Source: Chromobotia macracanthus (taxonomy: Eukaryota; Chordata; Actinopteri; Cypriniformes; Botiidae). From it: 64,000 nucleotides of DNA. The DNA is taken from assembly GCA_036877525.1 (NCBI GenBank), contig JAZGTH010000041.1:2758001-2822000 (forward strand), in the 5' to 3' direction. Below the pieces are notes generated by a model. The model did not search any database and was not told the DNA's origin. It saw only the letters and a program-made list of their open reading frames with translations. Shown here one piece after another: positions 21,763 through 33,049 of the stretch; the first letter of the stretch is position 1, and the number at the start of each line of letters is the position of its first letter. The position numbers and the translations under genes were made by a program.

Positions 21763-22236
21763 TGTTATGAACTCTGCTTCCAACTCTGTTGATTCCCTTA
21801 ATGACCACCGGAGGTCTCCTTCACCAGAGTATTAAAACTACCCATAATCCATAATAAAACTTTTCCATAATCCCACAAACCCAACTGATTACCCCCACAC
21901 CTGTTCCTCATTATCGACATTATCTGTCTATTTATCGATCTTGTTGTGCCATGGTGAACAATTCTAAACATTTTTGGAATACCATTCTTGTGTTTGACCT
22001 TGCCTTGGATTATATTTTGATTCTTGCTGCCTGCCCTGACCTTTGCCTGTTTGGATTACTATTTTGATTCTTGCTGCCTGCCCCGATCTGTTGGCCTGTT
22101 ATTATTTGCTATTATTGCCTTGCCTATGCTACTCTTGTTTGCCTGGGTACTGATCTCTGCCTGTTTGTGTTGAACAGTTTACTGTGAATAAACTGCATAT
22201 GGATCCTCATTCGCTTCCTCTGGAGTCTGCGTTACA
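21763..22236 (+). repeat. 5' LTR of the nested Gypsy element
   Basis: TG...CA bounded (TGTTATGAACTC to GCGTTACA), with AATAAACTGCATATGG near its end. It carries an internal duplication of a TTGCTGCCTGCCC-type motif. Confidence 0.75.
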
Positions 22237-22712
22237 GAAGACTTCTCCAACCATGGATCCAGCAGTTCTCAACCGACCTTCTGATCTCACCCTGGTAAAA
22301 CATAAACATCTACTGTGGCAGGCCAGCCACCTCTGTGTAAACTGTTCAGTTCACCCTAAGCAGCAAGACCCTTTCCGGGTGAGTGATTTACCATGGTCTG
22401 GTTGTTCTGGCTCATGTTTAGAGTTGCCCACTATTATTCACTTCGTTAATATGGAGGTAATTACCAAAGCTTTTCTGGATTTGGGTGCAGCTGGTAACTT
22501 TATAGATGAATCCCTGGTGAAGTTGCATGCCATGCCTCTTGTCCCCTGTAACTCTCCCTTGGCAGTGGCAGTGCTAGACGGTCGGCCCCTGGGGTCTGGG
22601 AGCGTTCTTCACATTATCACTCCAGTTGAACTCCAGGTCAGGGATCTCCATCATGAGATCATCCAACTCTTCTCAAACTCCTCTCTTGCTCCCCTTACAA
22701 CACTGTTGTTTT
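22237..22712 (+). pseudogene. Gypsy gag/protease remnant
   Basis: The frame starting near ATG 22253 reads a short gag tail and then KAFLDLGAAGNFIDESLV, the retropepsin active-site region. The catalytic D-S/T-G is D-L-G here, which should be inactive. The frame stops at 22714, where LINE sequence begins. Confidence 0.65.
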
Positions 22713-22714
22713 AG

Positions 22715-24780
22715 GACTGTTGTCTTTGGCTTTCAAAGACATTTTGAACTCTGTCGGTGTCTCACAACATGTGTCAGAACCCACTCATTGTCGTAATCAT
22801 ACCTTAGATTTGATACTGTCCTATAGTGTAAATGTTGATGGCGTTAATATTCTGCACCAGAGCGAAGACATTTCTGATCATTATTTGGCATCCTGTATAA
22901 AACATTTACCTATGGTTGTAAAATCAACTTAGGCCTTAAATATAATTAAATCATCTAAATCAACATGTATGCTAGATCCTATACCTACCAGGGTATAAAG
23001 AGATGCTTCTTGAAATCATAGATCCTCTACATAGTATTATTAATTTATCATTATTAAGATACGGTGATTGTTAGAATCATTGTGCTAGGATATGTCCCAA
23101 AACTTTGCAAACTTCAAAACCTAACCCTTATTAAAAAAACACAACTTAATCTCAGGGAACTAGTAAATTACAGACCAATCTCAAATTTACTTTTTATTTC
23201 AAAAATACTGGAAAAGTTGGTGTCTTCATAGATATGTTCCTTACTGGAAAGAAATTATATATGCGAGAATTTTCAGTCAGGATTCAAACCACATTATAGT
23301 ACAGAGACTGTTCACATCAGAATGACAAATGATCTACTCTTGTTGGCCAATTGTGGCTACATCTCTCTTCTAGTGTTACTTGACCTTAGTGCAGCCTTTG
23401 CCACTATTAACCACAGCATTCTACTAAATAGGCTTGAAAATTACGTTGGCATAAATGGAACTGCACTGGCATGGTTTAAATATATTTATTTGTTAAATTC
23501 AAGATTGTTGCTGTGAGTGAAAAGGTGTCATACCGATCACAAGTTTGGAGTACCACAGGGCTCAGTGCTTGGGCCTATACTTTTCACCCTGTACATACTA
23601 CCTCTAGGAGCAATTGTTAAGCGACATGGAGTTAGTTTTAATAATTGCTGATAATACTCTGCTGTACATTTCTTGTAGGCCCAACGAGAGTCATATATTC
23701 ACCAAATTAACAGAATGCATAGTTGATATCAAAACTTGGATAACTAGCAACTTTCTACTACTAAATTCAGACAAAACAGAAGTTTTACTTATTGGACCAA
23801 AATCGTCCACACAGAACAACCCAGAACACTATCTCACTCTTAATGGATGCTCTATAAAGCCTGCTTCATTAACCAAGAATCTGGGTGTCATTTTTTTATA
23901 GCATTTTCGTATTTGGTGCCCAAACTCTGGAACAATCTTCCCAGTACTGTCCAAGAGGCAGATACATTATGTCAGTTTAAATCTAGATTAAATCTAGATT
24001 CCTGTAGTCAGCTGGATCAAAACTTTTAGACCAGATGATTGGGGCAGGATGGTACGACCTCTGAGACAGATCATTGGGATTTGATGGACTTCTTTAGTAA
24101 ACTTACCATTATATACCTACCTACCTACAGCCTAGTTAGTTTCTATATTTTGTTCCCTGCAAAGTCATAGCAGTCTGCTGTTATAGCTGCAATTAGTAAC
24201 ATTATGTTTCTGTTTTTAACATTACACATTACGCTTGTAACATTACGCTATTTCTGTTGGTAACATGCCAAAAGAGAACTGGCCCTCCCGGTTGAGCCTG
24301 CTTTCTCCCAAGGTTTCAGCTATAAAAATCTCCAGCTATACACCATTGGAGTTTTGGTTCTTTGCCACTGTCACCCTGTTGGCTTGCTTACTGGGAGACT
24401 GCTGACATCTGACTTAGCTTAGGGTTTTGTAAATTGTTAGTATTGCTTTTAGCGATATATAATTACAGTCCAAAAGACGCTTCTATTTTGCTACTCCTTT
24501 GTCTCAAATTGTCTCCCAATCTCCTTTGTTGTAATTTTCAGGTATTTTTATTGTATATATTTTATGTTCGTATTTTATTTTGTGTTGTGTGTCTTTCATG
24601 GTACTATTGCAAATCCCTTATATCCCTGTCCCATAATATCTTTTTAATGCCATCTTTATGTAAGATGGAATGGCATATCTTGCTTAATAATTTTGTAGCT
24701 TTATCGATTCAGTCACCCCTTTTTTCTTCTTTTCATTAGCCTACTATAAACCTAGTATGCCTAATTAGTCTTATTAATAT
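22715..24780 (+). mobile_element. L2-like LINE inserted in the Gypsy element
   Basis: Order is as in the family: endonuclease end (HTLDLILSYSV, ISDHYLASC), then reverse transcriptase (RPISNLLFISKILEKL, LLDLSAAFATINHSILLNRL, GVPQGSVLGPILFTLY, IADNTLLYIS) and LLLNSDKTEVLLIGPKSS. The 3' tail has CTTTCTCCCAAGG and CACTGTCACC. Stops and frameshifts show it is dead; 5' truncated. The YADD-type site reads IADN. Confidence 0.8.
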
Positions 24781-25156
24781 ACATCTCACAGAGACTCCGA
24801 CTGTGCCATTGACCTCCTGCCTGGTACCTCTCCACCCAAGGGTTGAATCTTTTCCCTCTCTGAGCCTGAATTCAAAGCTATGCAATCCTACATCAAGGAA
24901 GAGCTTGCCAAGGGTTTCATCCGTCCCTCCACCTCACCAGCCTCAGTAGGATTCTTCTTGGGCAAGAAGGACGGAGGGCTACGTCCATGTATCGATTACT
25001 GGACTCATCAATGTAACTGTAAAGTTCCGTTACCACCTGCCTCTTGTTCCTGCAGCCCTCAAACAACTCAGAACCGCCAAAGTCTACACCAAGCTCGACC
25101 TGCACAGCGCCTACAACATGATTTCGATCAGGGAGGGAGATGAATGGAAGATCTCT
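24781..25156 (+). pseudogene. Gypsy reverse transcriptase remnant
   Basis: Reads FKAMQSYIKEELAKGFIRPS and VGFFLGKKDGGLRPCIDY, then shifts frame to AKVYTKLDLHSAYNMISIRE, the fingers and palm of Gypsy polymerase. It ends abruptly at the 3' LTR, so the rest of pol is deleted. Confidence 0.75.
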
Positions 25157-25398
25157 TTTATGAACTCTGTTTACTCCATCTATCCTACACCTGTTCCCCA
25201 TTGTCGACTCTTTATCTCTGTATTTAAACCCAGCATTAGCAGGGCTTCATTGTGAAGTCTTGTTTTGCCATGGTGAACAATTCTGAACGTTTTCTGGATT
25301 ACCTCTCTTGTGTTTGACCTTGCCTTGGATTATATATTGAGTCTTGCAGCCTGCCCTGACCTTTGCCTGTTTGGATTACTATTTGAACTCTAGCTGCC

Positions 25399-25913
25399 TG
25401 TAAGAGAGAAGCAGAGACGGTAGGATCCATTTGCACCAGTTTTATTAAACACAATGAAACAGGCAGGATTCGGTAACAGCAAACAGGTATGGCAGAGGCT
25501 TGGCTAATCAACATCAGTACAAGCAAGGGTCAGAGGCAGGCAGCAAACAACTGAAGTAACAATAAACAATTAAAGGTTGGGGCAGGCAGCAAACAATTGA
25601 AGTAACAATAAACAATCCAAGGTCGGGGCAGGCAGCAAACAATCAAAGAAACAGTAAACAATCCAAGTTATAGCGGGTAATCCAAAACACAGTGTAAACG
25701 CTCAGAAATGTCACCTGGGGCAAAACAAGACTTCGCAAAGAACATGAGTCAACTGGGGGTTTATATAGTGGAGTTAATGAGGAACAGGTGTGAGAGCAAT
25801 CAGCCCCAGGAATGCGGCCCTATAGGAGTTGTAGTCCGAACTCTAATTAGTACTCAGGTGATGGCTCCCTCTGGTGGTCTGGAGGAGGCGGTATGAGAGC
25901 CTCCATTGTAACA
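25399..25913 (-). mobile_element. inverted solo LTR inside the 3' LTR
   Basis: On the minus strand it reads TGTTACAATGGAGG to CTCTCTTACA with an AATAAAACTGG signal. Identical 5-bp duplications CTGCC flank it (25394-25398 and 25914-25918). Removing it restores the host LTR text. It holds three copies of an about 46-bp unit built on GGGGCAGGCAGCAAACAA. Confidence 0.9.
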
Positions 25914-26079
25914 CTGCCTGCCCCAATTTGTTGGCCTGTTATTATTTACTATTACTGCCTTACCTACGCCACTCCTGTTTGCCGGTTACTGATCCCTGCC
26001 TGTTTGTGTTGTACTGTTTACGGCCAATAAACTGCATATGGATACTCATTTGCTGCCTCCTGAGTCTTTGTTACACCTG

Positions 26080-27185
26080 TCCTATTTATTCTAATCTTGT
26101 TTTAAGGAACAGCCCTCTGGTCTCTTGCATTTTAGTTAAAGTTTAAATTGGGATTATCTCCCTGTTTCTCTTTAGATTACTCCCATTGTGGGATGTTTTG
26201 CGTGTAGTGTGATGGCTGAGCATCAACTGGCCTAATTCTTCTGTTAGAAGGTATAGAAGCTACTCCAGAGTGAAAGTGTAAAGTCCAGATATTTATTGAG
26301 AACAATGATGTGCATGTGGTTTTCTATATGAAAACAGAAAACACACATATACAGTACTGTGCAAAAGTCTTAGGTACATTAGTATTTTCACACCCAAAAA
26401 TGGTTTTAAGCAAGTTATTTACCTTTTGTTGTAGTGTAAGTAGGAATTATAAGTTTACATTTCCAAATTTTTCCAAACATTTCCATTCTTTTTGCCCTTA
26501 ATTGTAATAATCTAGTGAGATATTTATATGTGCAAGGAGGCTGACAACAGCCAGTGCATGGAGAGGTCTGATCTCACAATCATTGAGTCAGAAACCTGCC
26601 CGTAAAGCTACAATGCTATAAAAAGTTTTAGCCACTTGTTTAAAAATGCTGTAAAGTGGGGATGCTTTCAAAACAATGTCATAAATAGATTTTTTTTATC
26701 AATTAACTTCTAATAACCAAATCAAATTCATATTTTGTGTGAACACCCTTTGGTTAAAACCTCTATTGTCCTTGGTAAACATGCACATAGCTTTTCAGGT
26801 AAACAACAAGCATATTTGCAAATGGTATGCCCTGAATACAACAATATAAAAAGGAGTTTCCCGCTGCTGCAGGTGGCTGGCGGTGTCAGGTTACACTTGC
26901 GTATACGTTCAACACTCTGATGCGCTCTTTATACTGTGCATATACAAATAAGGCTTAAACAACTTGCTCTGTTACAGATAATAAAAATAACATATTCATA
27001 CAAATTTACAAATATTGTTTTTTATATTAGTAGTTGATCCATCGAGTTTGAGTATTACAGTAGTTTTATGTGTTTTATCACAGAAATGTTTTATATGGTA
27101 TAATAAACTGAATTACACTCTGAAACATATTTAAATTGCTGTAACTTACATAGGTAGAAACACACAGCAACACCATACAAAAAAA
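26080..27185. other. intergenic, with a fragment of a fish repeat
   Basis: At 26347 CAGTACTGTGCAAAAGTCTT, then AGG, is the known end of a common fish DNA element; no matching inverted end was found. The rest has no gene I can support. Confidence 0.45.
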
Positions 27186-27186
27186 A

Positions 27187-27249
27187 CTAGACTTTAACTG
27201 TATAAACAGAGAAAAACCAGGAGAGGATGCAAACTTCCTAACATAGAGT
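27187..27249. repeat. direct repeat, left copy
   Basis: About 60 bp beginning CTAGACTTTAACTGTATAAA recurs at 30433 with two differences in the first 58 bases. The two copies bracket about 3.2 kb of LINE, SINE and DIRS-like sequence. Confidence 0.85.
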
Positions 27250-27699
27250 TACTAAACTGAAGTGTTTGCGCATGCGTCAGACAAGATTGACAGGTTAGAC
27301 TTTAGAAAGGTTAGACAGGGAATTTTATAGAGCCACCCTACAAATTTACAAAGGATATTTGTAAATACACAAATGCCCCAACTGCAATTCTGGTGCTATA
27401 AATTAGTCATTAGGCATGTTGGTTAAAACAATAAGCTTGACAACTGGGCGGACAAAACAAATCAACCCCTGTTGACCAGAATGGAGGCTGGTTAATCCTT
27501 AGATGGGCAGCTGGCAGGTGTGCCATTTTAGGTGTAAGAGATTTGCCGTGCAGTTTTCTACATCCAACACACTGTCTCTGGTGCCTTTCGACAGTTTGCT
27601 CAGCTCACTCTGAATTAGCTGTCTTGGCTATACCCCTGCTCTGGAGCTTACATTGCACATGTGTAGGGAAATGCACATGTGTAGGGCTGTTGACATATC

Positions 27700-29530
27700 T
27701 TCAAGTTCAAGTGGAGTTTATTGTCATTTCAACCATATACAAGTACATAGTGAAACAAACAACGTTTTTTCATGTAGCTTAGTGGTAGAGCATTGCGTTA
27801 GCAGCGCAAGAGGTTGTGGGTTTGATTCCCAGGGAGTACATGTACTAAGAAAATGTAACTTCAATGCACTGTAAGTCGCTTTGGATAAAAGCATCTGCCA
27901 AATGCATAAATGTAATGTAAAATGTTCTCCAGGATCAAGGTGCTACATAAACACAGAACAACACAAAACTACAAGGATACATAATTTATACATAATTTAT
28001 ACATAAAATATACAAGTGTTGTTCTTGCTGATGAGACCCCCCATGGTCGTGTCATCAGTGAACTTGATGATATGATCTGAGCTGTGCATTGCTACACAGT
28101 CGTTAGTCAGCAAAGTGAAGCAGAGTGAACAGCAATGGACTGAGGACACAGCCCTGTGGGGCCCCAGTGCACAGTGTGGTGGTGTTGTAGATGCTGTTCC
28201 TGATCCAGACTGACTGAGGTCTCCCTGCCAGGAATGTTGTCTGGACCAGCAGCCTTCCGCAGGTCGACTCTGTGTAGAGTCTTCCTCACGTTGGTTGTGG
28301 TTAGACACAGCACCTGATAATTGGGAGGAGGGGTGGTCTTCCTCGTTGTCACGCCATTCTGTGCCTCAAACCGAGCATAGAACTTGTTCAGTGCATCTGG
28401 GAGGGAGGCTTCACTACTGTCACAGGCAGGTGATGTTGTTCTGTAGTTGGTGATAGCGTGGATACCCTGCCACATGCGGTGTGTGTCTCTGCTGGTTTCA
28501 AAGTGGTTATGGATTCTCTGAGCGTGTGTGCACTTTGCCTCTATGATAGCCTGGGACAGTTTAACCCTCGCTGTTCTTAGGGCCGCCTTGTCACCTGCTC
28601 TGAAGGTGGAGTCTTGGGTCCTCAGTAGCACATGCACCTCTGCAGTCATCTATGGCTTCTGGTTGGAGCATGTGATGATAGTCTTGGAGATGGTGACATC
28701 ATCAATGCACATGCTGATATAGCTACCACTGAAGTTAAAGCCACTGTCAGTTGCCGCTTTCCTGAACGTGCCAGTCAGCAAATTCAAAACAGTCCTGGAG
28801 AGCAGACATGGCTCCTGCTAGCCAGGTTTTCACCTGCTTCAGAACCAGTTTGGAGCATCTGACTAGCTGCCTGTATGCTGTGATTAGCATAACAGAGATG
28901 TGGTCTGAGTAGCCAAGGGGGGGCAAGGCTCCACACAGTATGTGCTGGGGATGTTGTATAAACAAGGTCCAGCACATTCTTCCGCACAGAGTTGTGTTTC
29001 TGTCAGCACGAAACAAAACTAGCCTGTCTAGCTGAATGGCGGCATCCAGAACTCTGTCGCTGAGCAATGTCTCAGTGATAACAAAGATGCAGCAGTCTCT
29101 AAACTCATGCCGTGTAGCTTGCTGGAGTCGGATGTAATCCAATTTATTGTCCAGGGAGCAGACACTAGAGAGTAGGATGGATGGGAGAGCCGGCCAGCTA
29201 GGGTTTGTTTTTAGCCTAGCACAGACCCCCGCCGCGCTTCTACTTTCTTGCGCACAGCTTGCGACGTTTCCCTCCCCTGGCCACTGGCATTAGGTGATGC
29301 CGAGGGCTGGAGGTTCTCGCAGCAAGCCGAGATTGCATTACGTCTCCAGCAGATCATTGTGCGGAGTAGCTGTAGTGTTATTTCTGAAGTTTATACATGT
29401 CTGGTGGGGATCACAGAGAGCTCCGATGTCCATGTGCCTTTAAAAGTTGGGATAAAGACAAAAATAGCACCATTTTGTATCCAGAGTGGCCACTGCATGC
29501 TACTGTCATGCCACCATCTTGGATACTATA
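27700..29530 (-). mobile_element. jockey/CR1-type LINE, broken
   Basis: On the minus strand an endonuclease piece (LDYIRLQQATRHEFRDCCIF, RADRNTTL) is followed by linker and polymerase start (AGDKAALRTARVKLSQAI, ITNYRTTSPACD, LPDALNKFYARFEAQN, RKAAGPDNIPGR). The 3' tail is at 27700-28000. Stops and frameshifts; most of the polymerase is missing. A SINE lies in the tail. Confidence 0.8.
27770..27925 (+). mobile_element. tRNA-derived SINE with alanine-tRNA-like head
   Basis: TAGCTTAGTGGTAGAGC is an A box and GGTTTGATTCC a B box; the AGC triplet between paired arms in GCGTTAGCAGCGC matches an Ala anticodon. The tail has GTAAGTCGCTTTGGATAAAA. It interrupts LINE 3' sequence that resumes at about 27926. 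Confidence 0.8.
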
Positions 29531-29534
29531 TGAG

Positions 29535-30432
29535 AACAGCCACAGGTGTGAGACAGGGCTATTGCTTCAAACCCACCTGAGCTGCAGCCTGGGTGTCCTT
29601 CGGCCCCTGCCTCCTCTGTCTGACATCGTGCCGCATCCGTGCTTTGCTCCAAGAAGGAGGCGCTTGAGCAGCTATGCTCTGCTTCTGGCCCTGCCTACAC
29701 AACTCAGCTGTAGATGGGCTAGGCAGGAGGGTGTCAGACGAGGACCTGGACCCATATGGGATAAACCTCTGGAAGGCTCTAGACTGTGCCACTCTAAACT
29801 TTTCGATGACTGTATGCACAGACATGCCAAAAAACTCAGAGGATAAGACTGGCAAATCGATAAGGAACTTCCTCTTCTTCTCCCAGATATCAGCCAGACT
29901 CATCCACAGATGTCTTTTGTGGCCACCATCAACGCCATAGAACAACCCATGGCAGCAGCAGTTTGTTCAGTGGCCCTGAGAGCTACATCTGTGCAGCTCA
30001 GCCACCACGCTCGGGCAAATTGTCCACGAATGTGATTAGAAAGAGAGAGATACAGCTCCATCCAAAAGCGATCGCCGGCTTCTTGCACCTGAGAAACTTG
30101 AACCGGCAACAGCTCCACATATGCGGAGCAGGCAGGCTGGGAAAGCTCACACACAATCTCGCCTTCCAGACACATTTTCTGAAGTTATTTTCAGCTAGGT
30201 CCATGGCGCTTTAATACGAGAACAACAGACAAATGGCTCTTGAAGACAAAAAAGCTGATGACATGCTCTACAGGTGCCCTAATACACTTGCGAGTGCACC
30301 TGATTCAAATCAGACACTGTCGTGGCCCAATTACATTGGCGTGATTACACATGAGATTCAGGCACTGGTCACATCGAAGGCATTCCCCATAGTGTCAAAC
30401 CAGACGCAGTGTCGAGTTCTTTCGAAAGGGAG
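29535..30432 (-). mobile_element. DIRS-like retroelement gag fragment
   Basis: Minus-strand pieces read ARAWWLSCTDVALRATEQTA, RHLWMSLADIWEKKRKFLID and LPVLSSEFFGMSV, with a frameshift between them. This resembles the DIRS gag from which the LAP2-alpha C-terminal domain derives. The text beside it (CGCAGTGTCGAGTTCTTTCG) fits a DIRS end. Confidence 0.65.
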
Positions 30433-30493
30433 CTAGACTTTAACTGTATAAACAGAGAAAAACCAGGAGAGGATGCAAATTTCTTAACATAGA
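30433..30493. repeat. direct repeat, right copy
   Basis: Near-identical to 27187-27246, in the same orientation. It begins immediately after the DIRS-like end. Confidence 0.85.
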
Positions 30494-31212
30494 TCTTAAA
30501 ATAGATGCAATCATTTGCTGACCAAACACATATTAAACAAGGACGTTTACACTAATAATACTCATCCCACTACAGTCTTTTACCCCCAAGACCTGGTAGA
30601 TTAAAATCCCCATGAAGTCACAATTAAAGTGCTCCGAAGCATTGACAAAATTTTTATTTAGAGCATTCAAAATTTAGTCTCTCAGTTCCACCAGTATGGA
30701 TCAATGATGTTTATGACATCATTCTGCACTTCTGATGAAATTTTTTACCAGATGCTCTTGATCAGATGCTCTTTGGATTTTAAAGCACCTTGCTGGTCCT
30801 GTCTGCCAGACGCTCAATAATATGTCCTCCCCTAACTTCCTGGTTTTATGAAAATTAAATATACGTCCCAATTTGTCTACTTAAATACCCTGAAAGTATG
30901 CACTGTTTGGGTTATAAAAAGTATATACACAAAAAGAGTATGCAGATACTGGGACATACTAAAGCATAGCGGAAGTGACAATTGTTGTCTAGACAACATT
31001 GTGATCTTTAACAATCACTCACATCAAAATACAACTCCTACTTGCATTTAAGCATTTCTATGTTCATAATTTCTTATGCATTGTTTAACTTATTCCCACT
31101 AGTTTAATTTATCCATTTAGTGAAGCATCACATATTTGGTTTACTAATTCAGTGTTGTGTCACCTCTCGCAATGAATTGTGGGTATTATTAGCACTTCAA
31201 TCTGCATGAATC

Positions 31213-31945
31213 TGTCAGGGTCCTGGCTTCCTGTTCTGAGTATTTCTGGATTATCTTGCCAGAATCCTGACATCCCCGCGTTCTGTGTCAGAGCATGTTG
31301 TTTAGATCCTGACTCCTTCTATTCTTGGTTCTTGTTTCTTGGAGTTGGGATCTGAACTCTTGTTTCTTGTGGAAGCACATGGCCTCTGTTTTGTTTACTT
31401 TCGCCATCTGCTCTCCAGTCATGTGTCTTGGCCCCGCACCCTTGTTCTCTTGTCTCGTTTGCACTCATTTCGTGCACCTGTTCCTCGCTGTCCTTGTGTT
31501 ATTTAATGCCCCCGTGTTTTCTGTCTTGTGTCGGTTTTTCTGTCTTGTGTCGGTTCTTGTTTCCTGCATCTTGTTTCCTGCATCTTGTTTCCTGCATCCT
31601 GTGTTCCTGCATCCTGTGTTCCTGCATCCTGTGTTCCTGCATCCTGTGTTCCTGCATCCTGTGTTCCTGCATCCTGTGTTCCTGACTCCTCGTCCTGTTT
31701 ACCTGTATCGTGAGTCTTTTCTTGTTTCTAGTCTTTTCGAGTTTTTTCCGAGTCCTTGTCCAGACGTGTTTTCGTCCTGTGTTGTTCTCTCTGTTTTCCG
31801 TTTTTTGCAGAGGTCCTTAGTTCTTGTATTGCCTGTTCAGTTCTTGTTTTACCCCCTCGTGGGTTGTTTGTTTTGTTCACTTATTAAAGAGGTTTTGTTC
31901 AGTGTAACGCTGTCTGCATCTGGGTTCATTTACCGTGAACCTGAC
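31213..31945 (+). mobile_element. solo LTR with perfect 5-bp target duplication
   Basis: Runs TGTCAGGGTCC to GAACCTGAC. GAATC flanks both sides (31208-31212 and 31946-31950). It contains ATTTAATGCCC promoter-like text and TTATTAAAGAGG near the end. No internal domain remains. The terminal A of the usual CA is missing or lost. Confidence 0.85.
31563..31680 (+). repeat. minisatellite in the solo LTR
   Basis: Two 14-bp units (CCTGCATCTTGTTT) are followed by six perfect 15-bp units (CCTGCATCCTGTGTT). Because 15 is a multiple of three, it keeps a reading frame open with a PVFLH repeat; this is not evidence of a gene. Confidence 0.95.
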
Positions 31946-32754
31946 GAATCTGTATTTCAAATTTAAAAAAAAAAAATAGACCATCCAGGTACTTTAAGTA
32001 CTTTATACATTATAATTAGTACTTTATACATACTAATTCCAAATTTTAAATACTATTTTGGATGGATATTATGTGAATTGGGAAACGGGGTCTGTCAACA
32101 CATCAAACAAAGCTGCTCTATTCAAGACACTTCAATGGGTCTTTAATTCCTGTTTCAAAACCACACCACCGAGTGGCTTCACATGAAATTTATACATTGC
32201 TGAAAATCAATCACAACTCAGACCTAAACTAAAAAATAACAGGTTAACATTTAATCTTATCACATTCTAAATTGTAAATACACAACAATATTGATGCCCC
32301 TTGAAAGTTTGTTGAGGCTCAGGCCCTGGGTTAAAAAAAACTTGGGCATAGATACTGTGTAATGGAAAGTGTACTGGCATATTTGCATATTTTGCACCAC
32401 TTGTTTATCTCAAATAATGTGTGTGTGGTCATTAACTGTGCTTCCTTTAACAATACTCTTGACTTGAGCATGCTGTTATCCAGATAAATGTATGGTTATA
32501 TTAATGCAGTGCATTAATGTAACCTTAGCTAATTCTTTGACATAAGGAGCCATTCCGAAATGTTAATCAAATGTTACTATATTGCTATATATGTTTAAAG
32601 CAAAATGGAAACTTTATGGGAATATTTGGGAATTATGGCACACAGATGATGTGTTCTGTGGCATCGCTGTGAAGAACCATTTTAGAACCTTAATTTTAAG
32701 AGTATATGATACATTTTTTATTTGTAGTTTTTTTTTATATTTATATGCTCTCTA

Positions 32755-32965
32755 GCATACATTTGCAGAGCTGCGGGCTGGGTGACACCTAACACCTTTG
32801 CAAGGTTCTACAATCTCAGGGTGGAGCCTGTATGTTCATTGGCATGTTTTTCTACTACTCGAAGGTGACAGTGCTCTCAAGTGAGATTCCATACATCAGT
32901 ACGTTGACATAACATCGACATTCCCTCCTTCAGGGAACAAGGATTACATACGTAACTGAAACCTT
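32755..32965 (+). mobile_element. DIRS-like tyrosine recombinase 3' fragment
   Basis: Reads GWVTPNTFARFYNLRVEPV, then stops. FARFYNL carries the catalytic Tyr region of DIRS-type recombinases. The following CCCTCCTTCAGGGAACA, an imperfect inverted repeat, fits the element's end. Confidence 0.7.
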
Positions 32966-33049
32966 TAAAAAAATCCACATACAATCCAAAATGGCTGACT
33001 TCCTGTTGGGCGGAGCTAATGAATGTAATTTTGAAAGTTGTCCGGCTTT

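Larger units (their letters stand above)
21763..26075 (+). mobile_element. Gypsy LTR retrotransposon, nested and truncated
   Basis: The 5' LTR (21763-22236) and a 3' LTR (from about 25157 to 26075) share a long text, including GTGTTTGACCTTGCCTTGGA and AATAAACTGCATATGGAT. Flanks CCTGG and CCTGT suggest a 5-bp target duplication. Internal remnants are a protease-like segment and polymerase. An L2-like LINE and an inverted solo LTR have inserted, and most of pol is deleted. Confidence 0.82.

Noticed and set aside
27770..27842. Functional tRNA-Ala gene
   Set aside because: The boxes are present but the arms are degraded and a SINE tail follows directly.
28528..28862. Plus-strand open frames over the LINE
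   Set aside because: They are antisense shadows of the minus-strand endonuclease and polymerase frames.
29248..29940. Plus-strand open frames of 88 to 149 codons
   Set aside because: They are antisense to DIRS-like gag and LINE sequence and show no protein similarity.
31325..31966. 213-codon open frame on the plus strand
   Set aside because: It is opened by a 15-bp tandem repeat inside a solo LTR with target duplications; the peptide is low-complexity and hydrophobic.
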